A stretch of 64,000 nt of DNA. It comes from an aff. Roholtiella sp. LEGE 12411 (GTDB lineage: Bacteria > Cyanobacteriota > Cyanobacteriia > Cyanobacteriales > Nostocaceae). The notes under the pieces are model-generated. The model was not told the DNA's origin, did no database searches, and saw nothing but the letters and a program-made list of their open reading frames with translations. Made by a program: the position numbers and the translations under genes. Location: the NCBI RefSeq assembly GCF_015206995.1, contig NZ_JADEXR010000002.1, positions 50,249 to 114,248 on the forward strand, written 5' to 3'. Shown piece after piece: positions 25,620 through 36,279 of the stretch (position 1 is its first letter; every line of letters starts with the position of its first letter).

Positions 25620-28600
25620 CTAATGACTGACAGCTAAACTCCACTCAGTTGTTTTTTCAGGTTCAGCGTTGGGATTTGCTTCTGGACTATCAGTTTCAGA
25701 AGGCGGAACTAACTGCCAGAACTTCGGCAAGTATTCTTGCCAGTTTTGCAGAATCTTCTTTGCCTTTGGTGAACCAGTGCGTTCTGCATGAGTTTTAATT
25801 AACTCTTGCAGTTGCTTGATGCCTGCTTCTGTAATCACTCGCTGTATTTTAACAATTTCTCGGTTGACTAACTCAGGAAATGAGCCGTCTTCATCTAAGA
25901 AGTACGCTAGTCCACCAGTCATCCCAGCAGCTACGTTACGTCCAACCTTGCCAAGGACAACAATCACACCACCAGTCATGTACTCACAGCAGTGATCCCC
26001 AGCGCCTTCAATAACTGCTGTGCCTTTAGAGTTACGCACAGCAAAGCGCTCTCCTGCTAAGCCGTTGGCAAACAAGACACCACCCGTAGCACCGTAGAGG
26101 CAGGTATTGCCCACAATCACGTTTTGTGAAGGGTCATAGGTAGCATCAGATGGGGGTTTGATGATGATTTCGCCACCATGGATACCCTTACCTACGTAGT
26201 CGTTTGCCTCTCCTTCCAGCGTTAGAACTATACCGGGGAGGTTGAAGGCTCCAAAGCTTTGTCCAACACTGCCTTGAAAGTTGAGGTTAATTTGTCCTTC
26301 AAAGCCGCTGTCGCCGTACTGAGTAGCGATCGCCCCTGCTAATCTTGCGCCTACTGTTCTGTCGGTGTTGACTATTGGGAAGGTTTTAGTGACAGTTGAC
26401 TGCTCGCGAATAGCAGCTTTAATTTCGGGATCAGCAAGCAATTGGTCATCTAAAACTACGCCGTTGCTGTGGACTTCCTCATGTACCAACCAACTGCGAT
26501 TTTCTCTGGTATCTGGTAGCTGAAGTAAGCAGTCGAGGTTCAGTGCTTGCGTCTTAGTGAGTGTTGCCTCTTGACGGACTTTCAACAAATCTGCACGTCC
26601 AATAATTTCCGATAAAGAACGGTAGCCGAGTCTGGCTAAAAGACTACGCACTTCTTGGGCAATGAAGTAGAAAAAGTTAACGACGTTTTCTGGCATTCCC
26701 GTAAATCGCTTGCGGAGTTCTTCTTTCTGGGAGGCTACACCCACAGGGCAGTTATTTGTGTGGCAGATTCGTGCCATGATACAACCTTCGGCAATCATGG
26801 CGATGGAACCAAAACCGAATTCTTCACCGCCCATCAATGCACCTATTACCACATCCCAACCACTTTTAAATCCGCCATCTACGCGCAAAATCACGCGATC
26901 GCGTAGACTATTTTGCATCAAAACACGATGCACTTCGCTTAAACCAAGTTCCCAAGGCGAACCAGCGTGTTTAATGGAACTCAACGGTGATGCTCCTGTA
27001 CCACCATCGTGACCGGAAATTTGGATGATATCAGCGTTGGCTTTTGCTACACCTGCGGCAATTGTACCAATGCCGATTTCTGCAACTAGCTTTACCGACA
27101 CCTGCGCTTTCGGGTTAATTTGGTGCAGGTCAAAAATCAGCTGTGCCAGGTCTTCAATGGAATAAATATCGTGGTGTGGTGGCGGCGAAATCAGCGTTAC
27201 CCCAGGCTTGGAGCGCCTTAACATCGCAATATAAGGACTAACTTTGGGCCCTGGTAGCTGTCCACCTTCCCCAGGCTTTGCACCTTGGGCAATTTTGATT
27301 TCTATTTGTTTGGCGCTGCTGAGGTACGCTGGGGTGACACCAAAGCGTCCTGATGCAACTTGCTTAATCGCACTAGAAGCAGTATCACCATTCTGCAATC
27401 CTTTTAAATGCGGTAGGGTTGGCGAGTGACCAAACTCATCTACATCATCTAAGACTGTGTAGCGCACTGGGTCTTCACCGCCTTCCCCAGAGTTAGATTT
27501 ACCGCCAATACGGTTCATGGCGATCGCCAAAGTTTCATGCGCTTCTCGTGATAAAGCGCCTAAAGACATACCCCCAGTGCAGAAGCGTTTGACAATTTCA
27601 CTGACTGACTCAACTTCTTCTATGGGAATCGGCGAGGGAGCGCTTTGGAAATCTAGCAAGTCACGCAAGGCTGTTACTGGCCTGCCTTGAAGATGCTTTT
27701 TATAAACTTCGTAGTGGTCGTACTCCTTGCTATCCAAAGCCTTATGCAGCGCCTTTACCATTTCTGGGCTATTCATGTGGTACTCACCACCGGGACGGTA
27801 CTGCACAAAGCCCAGATTTTCTAGCTTCTTGGTCGTTACCGGGAAAGCCTTGACGTGGAAGGAAAGCACTTCATCAGCGAGTTCCTTGATACTCAAACCA
27901 CCAATACGGGAAGTTGTACCACGGAATCCTAGTTCTATTAAATCCCTACCGATGCCAATGGCTTCAAAGATTTGCGCTGCTTGATAACTGGACAGCAAGG
28001 AAATTCCCATCTTGGAGAGAATTTTGAGCAAACCTGACTCTACCGCTTTGCGATAGTTTCCTAAAGCTTGCTCTAGTGTGAGGGCTGGAATTTTCTTCAA
28101 ACCCATTAACTTTTTAGTTTTGGGATCAAACCACCAATCGCGCACCGTATCCAAAGCCATGTACGGGCAAACTGCGCCTGCACCATAGCCAATGAGACAA
28201 GCAAAGTGATGGGTACTCCAGCACTGGGCTGTATTAACAATTAGGGATGTTTTCATTCGCAATCCCTCGCGAATGAGGTGATGATGTACAGCACCCACTG
28301 CCAATAAAGGAGGAATGTAGGTGTATTCAGTATCAAGTACAGGGCGATCGCTAAGAATTAAAATTTTCGCACCTGCTCGGACTGATTCAGCGGCTTGTGC
28401 TTGTAAAGACTGCACTGCTGCTTTCAATCCTTCTGGGCCGTTGGCAATTGCAAATAGGGTTGACAACTCAGCCGTGGCAAATCCCGATAGCTTAATTGTC
28501 TCTAACTCTGCTTCTGTCAATAGTGGCGATTCTAGCTTCAGTCTCCGAGCATATTCTGGCTTTGCTTCTAATAAGTTACCCCGCTCACCCAGTTCGACTT

Positions 28601-30356
28601 TCAAGGACATCACTAGCTTTTCCCGTAGGGGATCAATTGCTGGGTTCGTCACCTGAGCAAAGCGCTGTTTGAAATAGTCATAAAGCAGATGGGGTTTTGT
28701 TGACAGCACTGCTAAAGGAATATCATCACCCATGCAAAAAGTCGGCTCGGAACCGGCGATCGCCATTGGTTGAATCACCATTTCTACATCTTCTGAGGTG
28801 TAGCCAAAGGCTGTTTGACGCTGAAGTAAGGTTTGTCTATCAGTTGTCGGCTCCATATCATTAGTCATTTGTCCTTTGCCATTTCCATTTCCATTTACTA
28901 ATGAAGAATGACTAATGACTAATGACTTTAATTCTTGGCGATGCTGTCGCAACCATTCTCCGTACGGTTGCTGCTTGGCGATGCGCTGCTTAATATCCCA
29001 ATTTTTCAGCACTTCATGGTTTACTAAATCCACAGCAATCATTTGCCCTGGTCCTAGTCTGCCTTTCTCAAGAATGCTGGCTTCTGGGAAGTCCACTACA
29101 CCTGCTTCAGAAGCGACGACGATGTAGTCATCCTTGGTGATCACGTAGCGAGCTGGTCTTAAGCCATTGCGATCTAGTGTTGCACCAACTTTTTGCCCAT
29201 CGCTGAATACCAAAAGTGCTGGGCCATCCCACGCTTCTTGCAGACCACTGTAATATTCGTAAAAATCGACAATTTCTGGATAGTTCTGCAAAGAAGGCTG
29301 ATTTTGGTAAGCCTCTGGAACCATAATCATTAAGCTTTCCAAGGGGCTGCGACCGGAACGCACCAGTAATTCCAGTACATTATCTAGAGTGGCTGAGTCG
29401 CTGTTGTCAATATGGACTAATGGCTTAAGTTCATTGATGCGAGTCTCCTGCAAAGAGGCTTCGCCGTTTTCATGCGCGGAGGGCTGTACGCCCCATACTG
29501 AATGATTCAAGCTGGCTTCTCGTGCCATCATCCAGTTGATATTACCCAATAGGGTATTAATTTCGCCGTTGTGACCCAAAAGCCGCATCGGTTGAGCCAA
29601 GGGCCACTTGGGCATTGTGTTGGTACTAAAGCGGCGGTGATAAACAGCAAAGGCGCTCTTGTAAGCTGGATTTGTTAAATCCTTATAAAATTCTCCCAAC
29701 ACAGCGGAACGCACCATGCCTTTGTAAACAATTGTGCGGCTTGATAAAGAGCAGACATAAAATTCTTCTGAAATACTGGTTGCAGCCTTACTAATTCGGC
29801 GGCGGGTAATGTACAATTGCCGCTCTAATTCATCACCACTTTTGTAAATGGAAGCTAGTAAAACTTGTTCAATCTGGGGTTGATTTTCTCTGGCTTGTAC
29901 CCCCAGTAAATCAGATTGTACTGGCACGACTCGCCATCCCAGTACAGTCAGTTTTTCCTCAGCCGCTACTTGCTCAACTGTTGTCCTAGCTTTTTGTGCT
30001 GCCTCTTGGTCTGGCGGTAAAAATATCATCCCCACAGCCATATTGCTGATGGATGGCAATTCCCTCATCTTTTGGCCATAATCTTGCTGGAACAGCTCCC
30101 AAGGAATCGCTGTCAATATTCCTGCACCATCACCAGAGTCTTGGTCTGCGCTACAACCTCCCCGGTGTTCTAAGCAGGTCAAAGCATTTAAGGCTTTTGC
30201 CACAACTTCGTGGCTGGCATGATTGTGGCGATGAGCAATAAAACCTACACCACAAGCATCTCGTTCCTCTACCAACCACCTTGGTTCTTGGTAGGTATCT
30301 CCTAAGCCAATATTCGCTGTGATTTTCTGGTCTTGATTCATCGGTTTCTGATTCAT
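25620..30356 (-). CDS. glsF: Ferredoxin-dependent glutamate synthase (Fd-GOGAT)
   Basis: It makes two glutamates from glutamine and 2-oxoglutarate, using electrons from reduced ferredoxin, and completes the GS-GOGAT ammonium assimilation cycle. The 1578-residue protein has the N-terminal glutamine amidotransferase with the nucleophile Cys35 in RDACGVGF (a propeptide is normally removed before it), the central domain, the FMN barrel, the 3Fe-4S cysteines in [15 protein letters not shown], and the C-terminal beta-helix. No NADPH-binding small subunit is nearby. Calling it the Fd type relies on single-subunit context and memory of the family. Residues about 478-500 are an odd Ser/Asn/Gly-rich insert encoded by an intergenic-type repeat. 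I see no clean NtcA box upstream. Confidence 0.93.
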   Translation of the reverse strand: MNQKPMNQDQKITANIGLGDTYQEPRWLVEERDACGVGFIAHRHNHASHEVVAKALNALTCLEHRGGCSADQDSGDGAGILTAIPWELFQQDYGQKMRELPSISNMAVGMIFLPPDQEAAQKARTTVEQVAAEEKLTVLGWRVVPVQSDLLGVQARENQPQIEQVLLASIYKSGDELERQLYITRRRISKAATSISEEFYVCSLSSRTIVYKGMVRSAVLGEFYKDLTNPAYKSAFAVYHRRFSTNTMPKWPLAQPMRLLGHNGEINTLLGNINWMMAREASLNHSVWGVQPSAHENGEASLQETRINELKPLVHIDNSDSATLDNVLELLVRSGRSPLESLMIMVPEAYQNQPSLQNYPEIVDFYEYYSGLQEAWDGPALLVFSDGQKVGATLDRNGLRPARYVITKDDYIVVASEAGVVDFPEASILEKGRLGPGQMIAVDLVNHEVLKNWDIKQRIAKQQPYGEWLRQHRQELKSLVISHSSLVNGNGNGKGQMTNDMEPTTDRQTLLQRQTAFGYTSEDVEMVIQPMAIAGSEPTFCMGDDIPLAVLSTKPHLLYDYFKQRFAQVTNPAIDPLREKLVMSLKVELGERGNLLEAKPEYARRLKLESPLLTEAELETIKLSGFATAELSTLFAIANGPEGLKAAVQSLQAQAAESVRAGAKILILSDRPVLDTEYTYIPPLLAVGAVHHHLIREGLRMKTSLIVNTAQCWSTHHFACLIGYGAGAVCPYMALDTVRDWWFDPKTKKLMGLKKIPALTLEQALGNYRKAVESGLLKILSKMGISLLSSYQAAQIFEAIGIGRDLIELGFRGTTSRIGGLSIKELADEVLSFHVKAFPVTTKKLENLGFVQYRPGGEYHMNSPEMVKALHKALDSKEYDHYEVYKKHLQGRPVTALRDLLDFQSAPSPIPIEEVESVSEIVKRFCTGGMSLGALSREAHETLAIAMNRIGGKSNSGEGGEDPVRYTVLDDVDEFGHSPTLPHLKGLQNGDTASSAIKQVASGRFGVTPAYLSSAKQIEIKIAQGAKPGEGGQLPGPKVSPYIAMLRRSKPGVTLISPPPHHDIYSIEDLAQLIFDLHQINPKAQVSVKLVAEIGIGTIAAGVAKANADIIQISGHDGGTGASPLSSIKHAGSPWELGLSEVHRVLMQNSLRDRVILRVDGGFKSGWDVVIGALMGGEEFGFGSIAMIAEGCIMARICHTNNCPVGVASQKEELRKRFTGMPENVVNFFYFIAQEVRSLLARLGYRSLSEIIGRADLLKVRQEATLTKTQALNLDCLLQLPDTRENRSWLVHEEVHSNGVVLDDQLLADPEIKAAIREQSTVTKTFPIVNTDRTVGARLAGAIATQYGDSGFEGQINLNFQGSVGQSFGAFNLPGIVLTLEGEANDYVGKGIHGGEIIIKPPSDATYDPSQNVIVGNTCLYGATGGVLFANGLAGERFAVRNSKGTAVIEGAGDHCCEYMTGGVIVVLGKVGRNVAAGMTGGLAYFLDEDGSFPELVNREIVKIQRVITEAGIKQLQELIKTHAERTGSPKAKKILQNWQEYLPKFWQLVPPSETDSPEANPNAEPEKTTEWSLAVSH
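28857..28925. repeat. ATTAGTC-type palindromic repeat inserted in glsF
   Basis: The 69-bp stretch has ATTAGTCATTTGTCCTTT at one end and AATGACTAATGACTAATGAC at the other, facing as an inverted repeat. The intergenic element at 59695-59738 has the same two arms. Its length is 23 codons, so the reading frame is kept and residues about 478-500 of glutamate synthase are encoded by it. Confidence 0.8.
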
Positions 30357-31136
30357 ACCCTATTCCTGAAGTGTTGAGTTAATAAAATTTGCTGCTACTT
30401 ACTTGGTTGGGAAAAATTTCTTAATTTAACGATTTAAGTACCAAAATTTAAGGAAAAAAAATTTTAACTTAGGCTTTACTTTTTAGTTAACCCGTGTTAA
30501 AATCGTTGCGTTATTTTTCTATGTGTTTATGCGGTGTTAAACAAGATACTTCTGCCCGGACATTATTCTCGCCCTGACAGACTGTTCTCTATAACAATGT
30601 GAAGCTAAGTATTTTCTCAATTCCTTTTTCCAGATGCACCCTAGTTACCAGGTAGAGCATATCTCGATCTACCTGAAATAAAACTAACATTGAACGCTGT
30701 ACTATGTTTTCAAGCTAACACTATCCTGTCCCAGCAATAAAATCAGCGTATTACAATATATACCCATTTGACAATTCCCAAATATTTCTGTTGCTGTCTA
30801 GAGTCTTGCTGCTTCACAACTGCCATTTGCTTTACTACTAATTAGGCCTCGCTTAAGTAGCAACAGTAGCAGCGATCAGTAAGGATCGAATATTTTAATC
30901 CAGTTTTGCTGACTAAAACTACCGTGTATAGTCTGGTCAGAACTGGTGCCAGTTCAAACACTTCGTTGTGGTAACTCTAGCGACAAAATGCTTTTTTTGA
31001 TTGAAAAGCGATAATAAGCCAATCTATATAATACCATACTCATTAAAAAATAAATTCATGATTATTTAATATTTGCCAATAACTTAATCTTTAGTTTGTT
31101 CCTTGGGTAATAACTTTCACCAGTACTTAGTAAATT
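30357..31136. promoter_or_regulatory. Divergent control region of glsF and the phosphodiester glycosidase gene
   Basis: 780 nt without a gene. Two strong dyads stand out: CAGGTAGA (30649-30656) with TCTACCTG (30668-30675), about 290 nt upstream of glsF, and the 16-bp near-continuous palindrome GAACTGGTGCCAGTTC (30940-30955), about 180 nt upstream of the + strand gene. They could be operators or RNA hairpins in leaders. I found no GTA-N8-TAC NtcA box by eye. Confidence 0.5.
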
Positions 31137-33164
31137 ATGGTAAAAATACCAAATTGTTATGGACGAGAAAACTTTAGTACTATTATCAATCACGGCAATA
31201 GTAGGTTTTTCTGGTCAACTATGTCACCAATACTTTTGACAACACTGTACTTAACTACTAACTATGCTACCAGTGCCCAATCAATACCGAGGTTGATCTC
31301 ACAGTCCTCTAGGTCTCCTTTTCCAGGGATATTATCTTCTGGGAATCAAATTTCTCTCAATGGTCGCACATTACCAGGAACTTGGTTGCAGCGACCTGGA
31401 GCAAGTCAAGCAACAACTCATCTCAGTGATGGGATATTTAGGCAAGTAATTGGGGTAACTTTCTTAAACAGTAGTAGTCCAGCTAAACAACCAGTACAGT
31501 GGTTTTCATCCGCTACAAAGCCAGTAGTTTTAACCACTAGGCTGCTGGGAGCATATCGTTATCTAGATATTACTAATTTTGCGAAAACAGCAGGATGGCA
31601 GATACAAACCAATGGCAACACCTTGGTGATTGTCACTCCAAAGGCGCAAGTGACCAATATTATTGAGAATAAGCAATCTTCCGTCTCAACTGTTGCACCT
31701 TTGGGGCAGGCTCGTATTTTGATTGATTTAGATCGTCCAACTCCTTGGCAAATTACACAAGGCTTGGCAGCCAAAAAAACCCAAACTTCACTCTCTGACC
31801 CAGACGTACCTATCTCCAAGCCGACTACACCGCCAAATCGAGAGTGGACAATTACCCTAGATGGAATAGCCAATCCTGTGTTAGTAGAACGCTATAGCCC
31901 TCTGCCACCTGCACCACCACCTACATTACTGCCAAACCTGCTCAAACAAATATTACCAACACCACCAACACCACCAGCGCCAGTTCCTGACTCGCTAATT
32001 CAACAAGTGGAGGTAGTCAAGAATCAAACTATTGTTCGTTTGAGCGTTCCCTTTGGTCTATCTCCTCAAATTAGTACTGTAGCTAACCCCAATCGCCTTA
32101 TTATCGATATTCGACCCGACGCTCTAGAAGAGAAGGATATCACTTGGGCATCGGGATTACGCTGGCAACAGCGTTTTGTCAAGTTAGGCACAGACCGTTT
32201 TCCTGTGGTTTCGTTAGAAATTAATCCCCACAAATTTGGGCTGATCTTGAAACCCATCTGGACAAACCCTGATACTCTTGCGGGTACTGCACCCTTAATT
32301 CAAACAGCACAGCGGTACTTAGCAGTAGCAGCAATCAATGGTGGTTATTTTAACCGCAATAACAAATTGCCCTTGGGTGCAATTCGTCGTGATGGTCAAT
32401 GGTTATCAGGGCCTATTCTTAACCGAGGAGCGATCGCTTGGAACGATTCTGGGGAATTTTACTTTGGTCGTCTCACCTTGGTAGAAACTTTAATTACTGC
32501 AAACAACCTGCGCTTACCAATTCTTTTTCTTAACAGTGGTTACGTTCAGAGTGGTATTGCCCGTTACACACCAGTGTGGGGAACGACTTACACCCCCTTA
32601 ACGGATAATGAAGTTATCCTTGTTGTCCAGAAAGATCAAGTTACCAAGCAGTTACTAGGTAGTAAAGCAGGCAATACCACGCTTCCCATTCCTCAAGATG
32701 GATACTTACTCACTTTACGCGGTAGCGCTGCTACTACCGCACTACAGTTACCTATTGGCACCACAGTCCGCATCACCAGCGCTACTACTCCGGCTGATTT
32801 TAGCCGTTACCCCCACATTGTGGGAGCAGGGCCGCTATTAGTGCAAAATCGTCAAATTGTTCTTGATGCCAAAGGCGAGAAATTCAGCGATGCCTTTATT
32901 GCAGAAAAAGCAATTCGCAGTGGTATTTGTACAACAGCACCAGGCACACTGATGATTACTACCGTGCATAATCGTGCTGGCGGATATGGCCCTAGCTTGG
33001 CAGAACACGCACAACTAATGCAACTTCTAGGGTGTGTAAATGCCCTAAATTTGGACGGTGGTAGTTCTACCAGTCTTTACTTGGGAGGACAACTACTCGA
33101 CCGTTCCCCCAGTACAGCAGCTCGCGTCCACAATGGAATTGGTATTTTCCTGCAACAGCGGTAA
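31137..33164 (+). CDS. Exported phosphodiester glycosidase family (NAGPA domain) protein
   Basis: 675 residues. A late hydrophobic segment (about 29-48) suggests a signal peptide with a long N-region, or a later start. A beta-rich N-terminal part (to about 240), a Pro-rich linker (about 254-285) and an AMIN-like segment (LIIDIRP near 325) precede the phosphodiester glycosidase domain (about 340-672). That domain carries [22 protein letters not shown] and [14 protein letters not shown]. The family includes the human enzyme that uncovers mannose-6-phosphate and bacterial proteins acting on cell-surface glycans. AMIN domains often target proteins to the cell envelope, so a peptidoglycan or sheath substrate is inferred. 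Confidence 0.87.
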   Translation: MVKIPNCYGRENFSTIINHGNSRFFWSTMSPILLTTLYLTTNYATSAQSIPRLISQSSRSPFPGILSSGNQISLNGRTLPGTWLQRPGASQATTHLSDGIFRQVIGVTFLNSSSPAKQPVQWFSSATKPVVLTTRLLGAYRYLDITNFAKTAGWQIQTNGNTLVIVTPKAQVTNIIENKQSSVSTVAPLGQARILIDLDRPTPWQITQGLAAKKTQTSLSDPDVPISKPTTPPNREWTITLDGIANPVLVERYSPLPPAPPPTLLPNLLKQILPTPPTPPAPVPDSLIQQVEVVKNQTIVRLSVPFGLSPQISTVANPNRLIIDIRPDALEEKDITWASGLRWQQRFVKLGTDRFPVVSLEINPHKFGLILKPIWTNPDTLAGTAPLIQTAQRYLAVAAINGGYFNRNNKLPLGAIRRDGQWLSGPILNRGAIAWNDSGEFYFGRLTLVETLITANNLRLPILFLNSGYVQSGIARYTPVWGTTYTPLTDNEVILVVQKDQVTKQLLGSKAGNTTLPIPQDGYLLTLRGSAATTALQLPIGTTVRITSATTPADFSRYPHIVGAGPLLVQNRQIVLDAKGEKFSDAFIAEKAIRSGICTTAPGTLMITTVHNRAGGYGPSLAEHAQLMQLLGCVNALNLDGGSSTSLYLGGQLLDRSPSTAARVHNGIGIFLQQR

Positions 33165-33203
33165 TAAAGGAGTAGAGAATAGAAAAGTCTCTTAATCACC
33201 AAC

Positions 33204-33275
33204 GCCCAATGCCCAATGCCCAATTCCCAATGCCCAATGCCCAATGCCCAATGCCCAATGCCCAATGCCCAATGC
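33204..33275. repeat. Heptamer tandem repeat (GCCCAAT)n
   Basis: Ten consecutive 7-bp units GCCCAAT with a single variant (TCCCAAT, unit four) and a partial eleventh unit. It lies between the glycosidase and cupin genes. The near-perfect copies mean recent expansion or active homogenisation. The minus-strand frames through it give GIGHWAL-type repeats that are not real proteins. Confidence 0.93.
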
Positions 33276-33493
33276 TTTTTTTAAAGTTTAGAATAAGTAG
33301 CCATTTTGCTTGATGAAGACTTGGTGTAGATACCAAAATTTTAGTAGTGATGGTGTAAAAAATCACGCTTGATTTTGCTATCTTTATCAAAGTGGAATAA
33401 AGTTGCTGATTTTCACGGTTGCGAGATCGCGCTAGATTTTTCATCAATGATTAAGAGTACTAACGGTTTGTTATGTCTCCAAATAAGGTAACT

Positions 33494-33913
33494 ATGGCTC
33501 AATATCAAGAAATGGCACAAACTAACACTCTGCCCCTACCTCCAGTCATTACTTCCAGAGGCGTTGCTGCAACTGAGCTGCGTCCTTGGGGGGCTTTTAC
33601 AGTTTTGGAAGAAGGGCGCGGATACAAAATCAAGCGCATCGAAGTTAAGCCTGGACACCGCCTTAGTTTGCAAATGCACCACCACCGCAGCGAACACTGG
33701 ATTGTCGTGTCAGGTACAGCTAGGGTAGTTTGTGGCGAGCAAGAAATTCTGCTGAGCAATAATCAATCAACCTATGTACCCCAATGTACAGCTCATCGTC
33801 TAGAAAATCCTGGCGTGATCCCCTTGGTGTTGATTGAAGTCCAAAATGGCGAATATTTAGGAGAAGATGATATTATTCGCTACCAAGATGACTATGCACG
33901 TACCAAGGGTTAA
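33494..33913 (+). CDS. Cupin protein, mannose-6-phosphate isomerase type II-like
   Basis: 139 residues from the ATG at 33494, which has AAGG 6 nt upstream; an ATG at 33473 would add seven residues and is possible. It is a single cupin barrel: ELRPWGAFTVLEEGRGYKIK, the metal-binding motif 1 PGHRLSLQMHHHRSEHW and motif 2 YVPQCTAHRLENPG. This is the C-terminal domain of bifunctional mannose-1-phosphate guanylyltransferase/phosphomannose isomerase, here as a free protein. Conversion of fructose-6-P to mannose-6-P is likely but unproven. It could feed GDP-mannose to the glycosyltransferases at 10.8-19 kb (inference). Confidence 0.88.
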   Translation: MAQYQEMAQTNTLPLPPVITSRGVAATELRPWGAFTVLEEGRGYKIKRIEVKPGHRLSLQMHHHRSEHWIVVSGTARVVCGEQEILLSNNQSTYVPQCTAHRLENPGVIPLVLIEVQNGEYLGEDDIIRYQDDYARTKG

Positions 33914-34464
33914 AATCAGATGATCTTTTAAATATCGTCTAAATCCTCATCGGTTGCCTGAAAACAAAGACTAAAATTATGTTTCTACATACGCCAGAAG
34001 TGATCACCTCAAGAAGGCAGGAACTTCTGGCGTTCCAGTGTTAAAGTGGTAATAGCGATCGCTCTCACACCACAACATCTAGCTTAAATTAGGGATACCT
34101 ATTCCAGATATAGTAATCCGATTTGATTCGTGAACGGACTTGTAGAGACACCGAATGGGGGATAGGGGATAGGGAATGGGAAAAAAGGGAGTTAGAGGTG
34201 TACGCAGTTCTTTCAAAAATCAAATAGGAATCCTATATATGGCAAACAACTCACACATACTCCTGAGTGATGGTGGAAAGCAAAATTTATCGAGTAATCC
34301 TGTCTGAGTAAGCAACGTCTTTGATTAAAGAATCGAGCGTGTCTTTAGACCTGAGAGTGTCAATTTCTAGTTCAGGATGTGAAAGTAGATTAATAATCAG
34401 GCGTGGAAGTGTCGACCCATCTGTAAGATTAAGATAGGGTTTCCAATGGCAAAAAAAGAATTTC
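33914..34464. other. Spacer with an inverted repeat and short GGGGATA repeats
   Basis: 550 nt without a gene. ACGCCAGAAGT (33991-34001) and ACTTCTGGCGT (34023-34033) form an 11-bp stem with a 21-nt loop, a possible terminator for the cupin gene. At about 34155-34186 lie short G-rich repeat units (GGGGATA, GGGAATGGG). The rest is featureless. Confidence 0.55.
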
Positions 34465-34791
34465 ATGATTCATTTGAGTCAAGCAGCCGCTAGTGAGATC
34501 GGGCGAATTAAGTTCAAGCAGCAGCCAAAAGGCTTGTTTCGATTAACAGTTAGACCCGGTGGCTGTTCTGGGTGGTTTTACGATATGTTCTTTGATGAAG
34601 TAGTAAAAGTTAATGATCAGGTTTTTGACTTGAATGGAATTCAAGTAATCATAGACACTGAAAGCTTAAATTACATCATTGGGTTGACACTCGATTATTC
34701 AGAGGATCTGATGGGTGGTGGTTTTCGGTTCCACAACCCCCAGGCGATCGCTACCTGTGGCTGTGGAAATTCTTTCTCTATTAGTCAATAG
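34465..34791 (+). CDS. HesB/IscA-type iron-sulfur assembly protein
   Basis: 108 residues. It has the three conserved cysteines of A-type carriers: one in PGGCSGWFY and two in TCGCGNSF near the C-terminus, with the family spacing. Such proteins bind iron or a Fe-S cluster and pass it to targets. The first Cys motif normally reads GGCSGFQY, so this is a slightly divergent member. The gene lies 99 nt before rpsL, but a good promoter between them suggests separate transcription. Confidence 0.87.
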   Translation: MIHLSQAAASEIGRIKFKQQPKGLFRLTVRPGGCSGWFYDMFFDEVVKVNDQVFDLNGIQVIIDTESLNYIIGLTLDYSEDLMGGGFRFHNPQAIATCGCGNSFSISQ

Positions 34792-34810
34792 GACAAAAGA
34801 TAAATAACAA

Positions 34811-34840
34811 TTGACATAAAATCATCAAAAACGATATAAT
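34811..34840 (+). promoter_or_regulatory. Consensus sigma-70-type promoter upstream of rpsL
   Basis: TTGACA (34811-34816) and TATAAT (34835-34840) are both perfect, with an 18-nt spacer. Transcription would start near 34847, leaving a leader of about 44 nt before rpsL at 34891. It is the clearest promoter in the window. Confidence 0.85.
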
Positions 34841-34890
34841 TAGGATTTGTTAAAACTTAGACCCTAATGCAGCTTCACGCGCTGTAACTC

Positions 34891-35274
34891 ATGCCAACCA
34901 TACAGCAGCTAATACGTAATGAGCGCGAGAAAGCGCGTCAGAAAACCAAGTCCCCAGCTCTGAAGCAATGCCCTCAACGTCGGGGTGTTTGTACCAGAGT
35001 ATACACGACCACACCTAAAAAGCCTAACTCAGCTCTACGCAAAGTAGCAAGGGTACGACTTACATCTGGGTTTGAAGTCACAGCCTACATTCCAGGAATT
35101 GGTCACAACTTGCAGGAACACTCAGTTGTGATGATTCGTGGCGGTCGGGTTAAGGACTTACCAGGTGTGAGATACCACATCATCCGTGGCACCTTAGATA
35201 CAGCCGGAGTCAAAGACCGCAAGCAAGGTCGTTCCAAGTACGGAACCAAACGTCCTAAGGAAGCGAAAAAATAG
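34891..35274 (+). CDS. rpsL: Small ribosomal subunit protein uS12
   Basis: 127 residues, full length. S12 sits at the decoding centre. The conserved loops [17 protein letters not shown] (with the Lys tied to streptomycin response) and [14 protein letters not shown] (with the Asp that is methylthiolated in many bacteria) are present and wild-type-looking. It is the first gene of the str cluster rpsL-rpsG-fusA-tuf, but 396 nt separate it from rpsG, more than in enterobacteria. Confidence 0.98.
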   Translation: MPTIQQLIRNEREKARQKTKSPALKQCPQRRGVCTRVYTTTPKKPNSALRKVARVRLTSGFEVTAYIPGIGHNLQEHSVVMIRGGRVKDLPGVRYHIIRGTLDTAGVKDRKQGRSKYGTKRPKEAKK

Positions 35275-35670
35275 GATTAGGCGATTAATCGCATCAAACA
35301 CGGTTAATCGTCTATCTTAAAAATTCAAGAGACAGAAAAACAAGCAGCGCTTGCTTTTCAACAATAGTAATCATCGCTGTTGTAACTGTTTCAAAAAATG
35401 AAACTACACCCTACACTAAGCGAGCAAGTGTAGAAAGTTTTAGGCAAAATACTGTGAGCGACAGCAGCATTTTAATCTAGATATTAAGGTTTCTAATGTT
35501 GTCGCCTTGTGTGTCTAGTTGCAGGCAGCAAGTCAATAGGTTAGCCTCGCTGCAACTGTAGAGGAAAAATAGAGGAATTATGAGCGGCGGGTTCCACCGC
35601 TTTTAGTTTCCAATGTCTGATAGCCTGATAGCATATAATTTCGTTGCCAAATCCGAATTAAAGGTGAAGT
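35275..35670 (+). promoter_or_regulatory. Long rpsL-rpsG spacer with a terminator-like hairpin and possible promoter
   Basis: 396 nt without a gene inside the str cluster. AGCGG (35584-35588) and CCGCT form a short hairpin followed by TTTTAG (ends about 35608), and a TATAAT hexamer occurs at about 35635, just before the rpsG ribosome site AAGGTGA (35661-35667). An internal attenuator and a second promoter are possible. The -35 region is not convincing. Confidence 0.45.
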
Positions 35671-36141
35671 ATGTCTCGTCGTGGTGTTGTTCAAAAGCGC
35701 CCAGTTCCGTCTGACTCAGTATATAACAGTCGCCTTGTGAGCATGATTATCAGACGGATTATGCGTCATGGCAAGAAATCACTTGCCGCACGGATTGTTT
35801 ATGATGCCTTGAAAACTATTGAGGAACGCACTGGTAGCGGTGCCTTGGAAACCTTTGAAAGAGCAGTGCGAAATGCAACGCCTTTAGTAGAAGTAAAAGC
35901 TCGGCGAGTCGGCGGAGCAACATATCAAGTACCAATGGAAGTGCGTTCAGACCGGGGTACTACCCTAGCACTGCGTTGGCTGGTGCAATTTTCCAGGTCT
36001 AGACCAGGGCGCACAATGGCAAGCAAACTGGCAAATGAGTTAATGGATGCTGCTAACGAAACTGGAAATGCCATTCGCAAGCGAGAAGAAACGCACCGCA
36101 TGGCGGAAGCAAACAAAGCATTTGCACACTATCGTTACTAA
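35671..36141 (+). CDS. rpsG: Small ribosomal subunit protein uS7
   Basis: 156 residues, the usual length. It nucleates assembly of the 30S head and contacts the E-site tRNA. It starts [18 protein letters not shown] and shows the conserved helices [19 protein letters not shown] and [18 protein letters not shown]. The ATG is preceded by AAGGTGA at 3-nt spacing. A palindromic hairpin with a T-run follows the stop. Confidence 0.98.
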   Translation: MSRRGVVQKRPVPSDSVYNSRLVSMIIRRIMRHGKKSLAARIVYDALKTIEERTGSGALETFERAVRNATPLVEVKARRVGGATYQVPMEVRSDRGTTLALRWLVQFSRSRPGRTMASKLANELMDAANETGNAIRKREETHRMAEANKAFAHYRY

Positions 36142-36145
36142 GTAG

Positions 36146-36167
36146 AAAAGCGATATATCGCTTTTTT
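36146..36167 (+). terminator. Intrinsic terminator-like hairpin between rpsG and fusA
   Basis: The 20-nt perfect palindrome at 36146-36165 (arms AAAAGCGATA and TATCGCTTTT) runs into six T residues. It lies 5 nt after the rpsG stop. It would end or attenuate transcription inside the str cluster. Confidence 0.7.
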
Positions 36168-36268
36168 GTAAGCGGTATATCGTGGATTTTTCCAAAAAGA
36201 CGGTTTTCCGTAAAAGTATAGAATCTTAACAAAGAGTAATATACAAGATATCATGAGGCAAAAATTAT

Positions 36269-36275
36269 AGGAGGT
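36269..36275 (+). promoter_or_regulatory. Strong ribosome binding site of fusA
   Basis: AGGAGGT, a near-perfect Shine-Dalgarno sequence, 4 nt before the GTG at 36280. It fixes the GTG as the start of EF-G and is stronger than most sites in this window. Confidence 0.85.
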
Positions 36276-36279
36276 AGCT

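Noticed and set aside
26655..30241. Several + strand frames opposite glsF
   Set aside because: They lie wholly inside a well-supported 1578-codon gene and have no family features.
33204..33275. Possible CRISPR array
   Set aside because: The units are 7 bp, directly adjacent, with no spacers of 25-40 bp; they are short tandem repeats.
33077..33447. Minus-strand proteins with GIGHWAL repeats
   Set aside because: They are translations of the GCCCAAT heptamer array and overlap the end of the glycosidase gene; seven-base units cycle through all frames.
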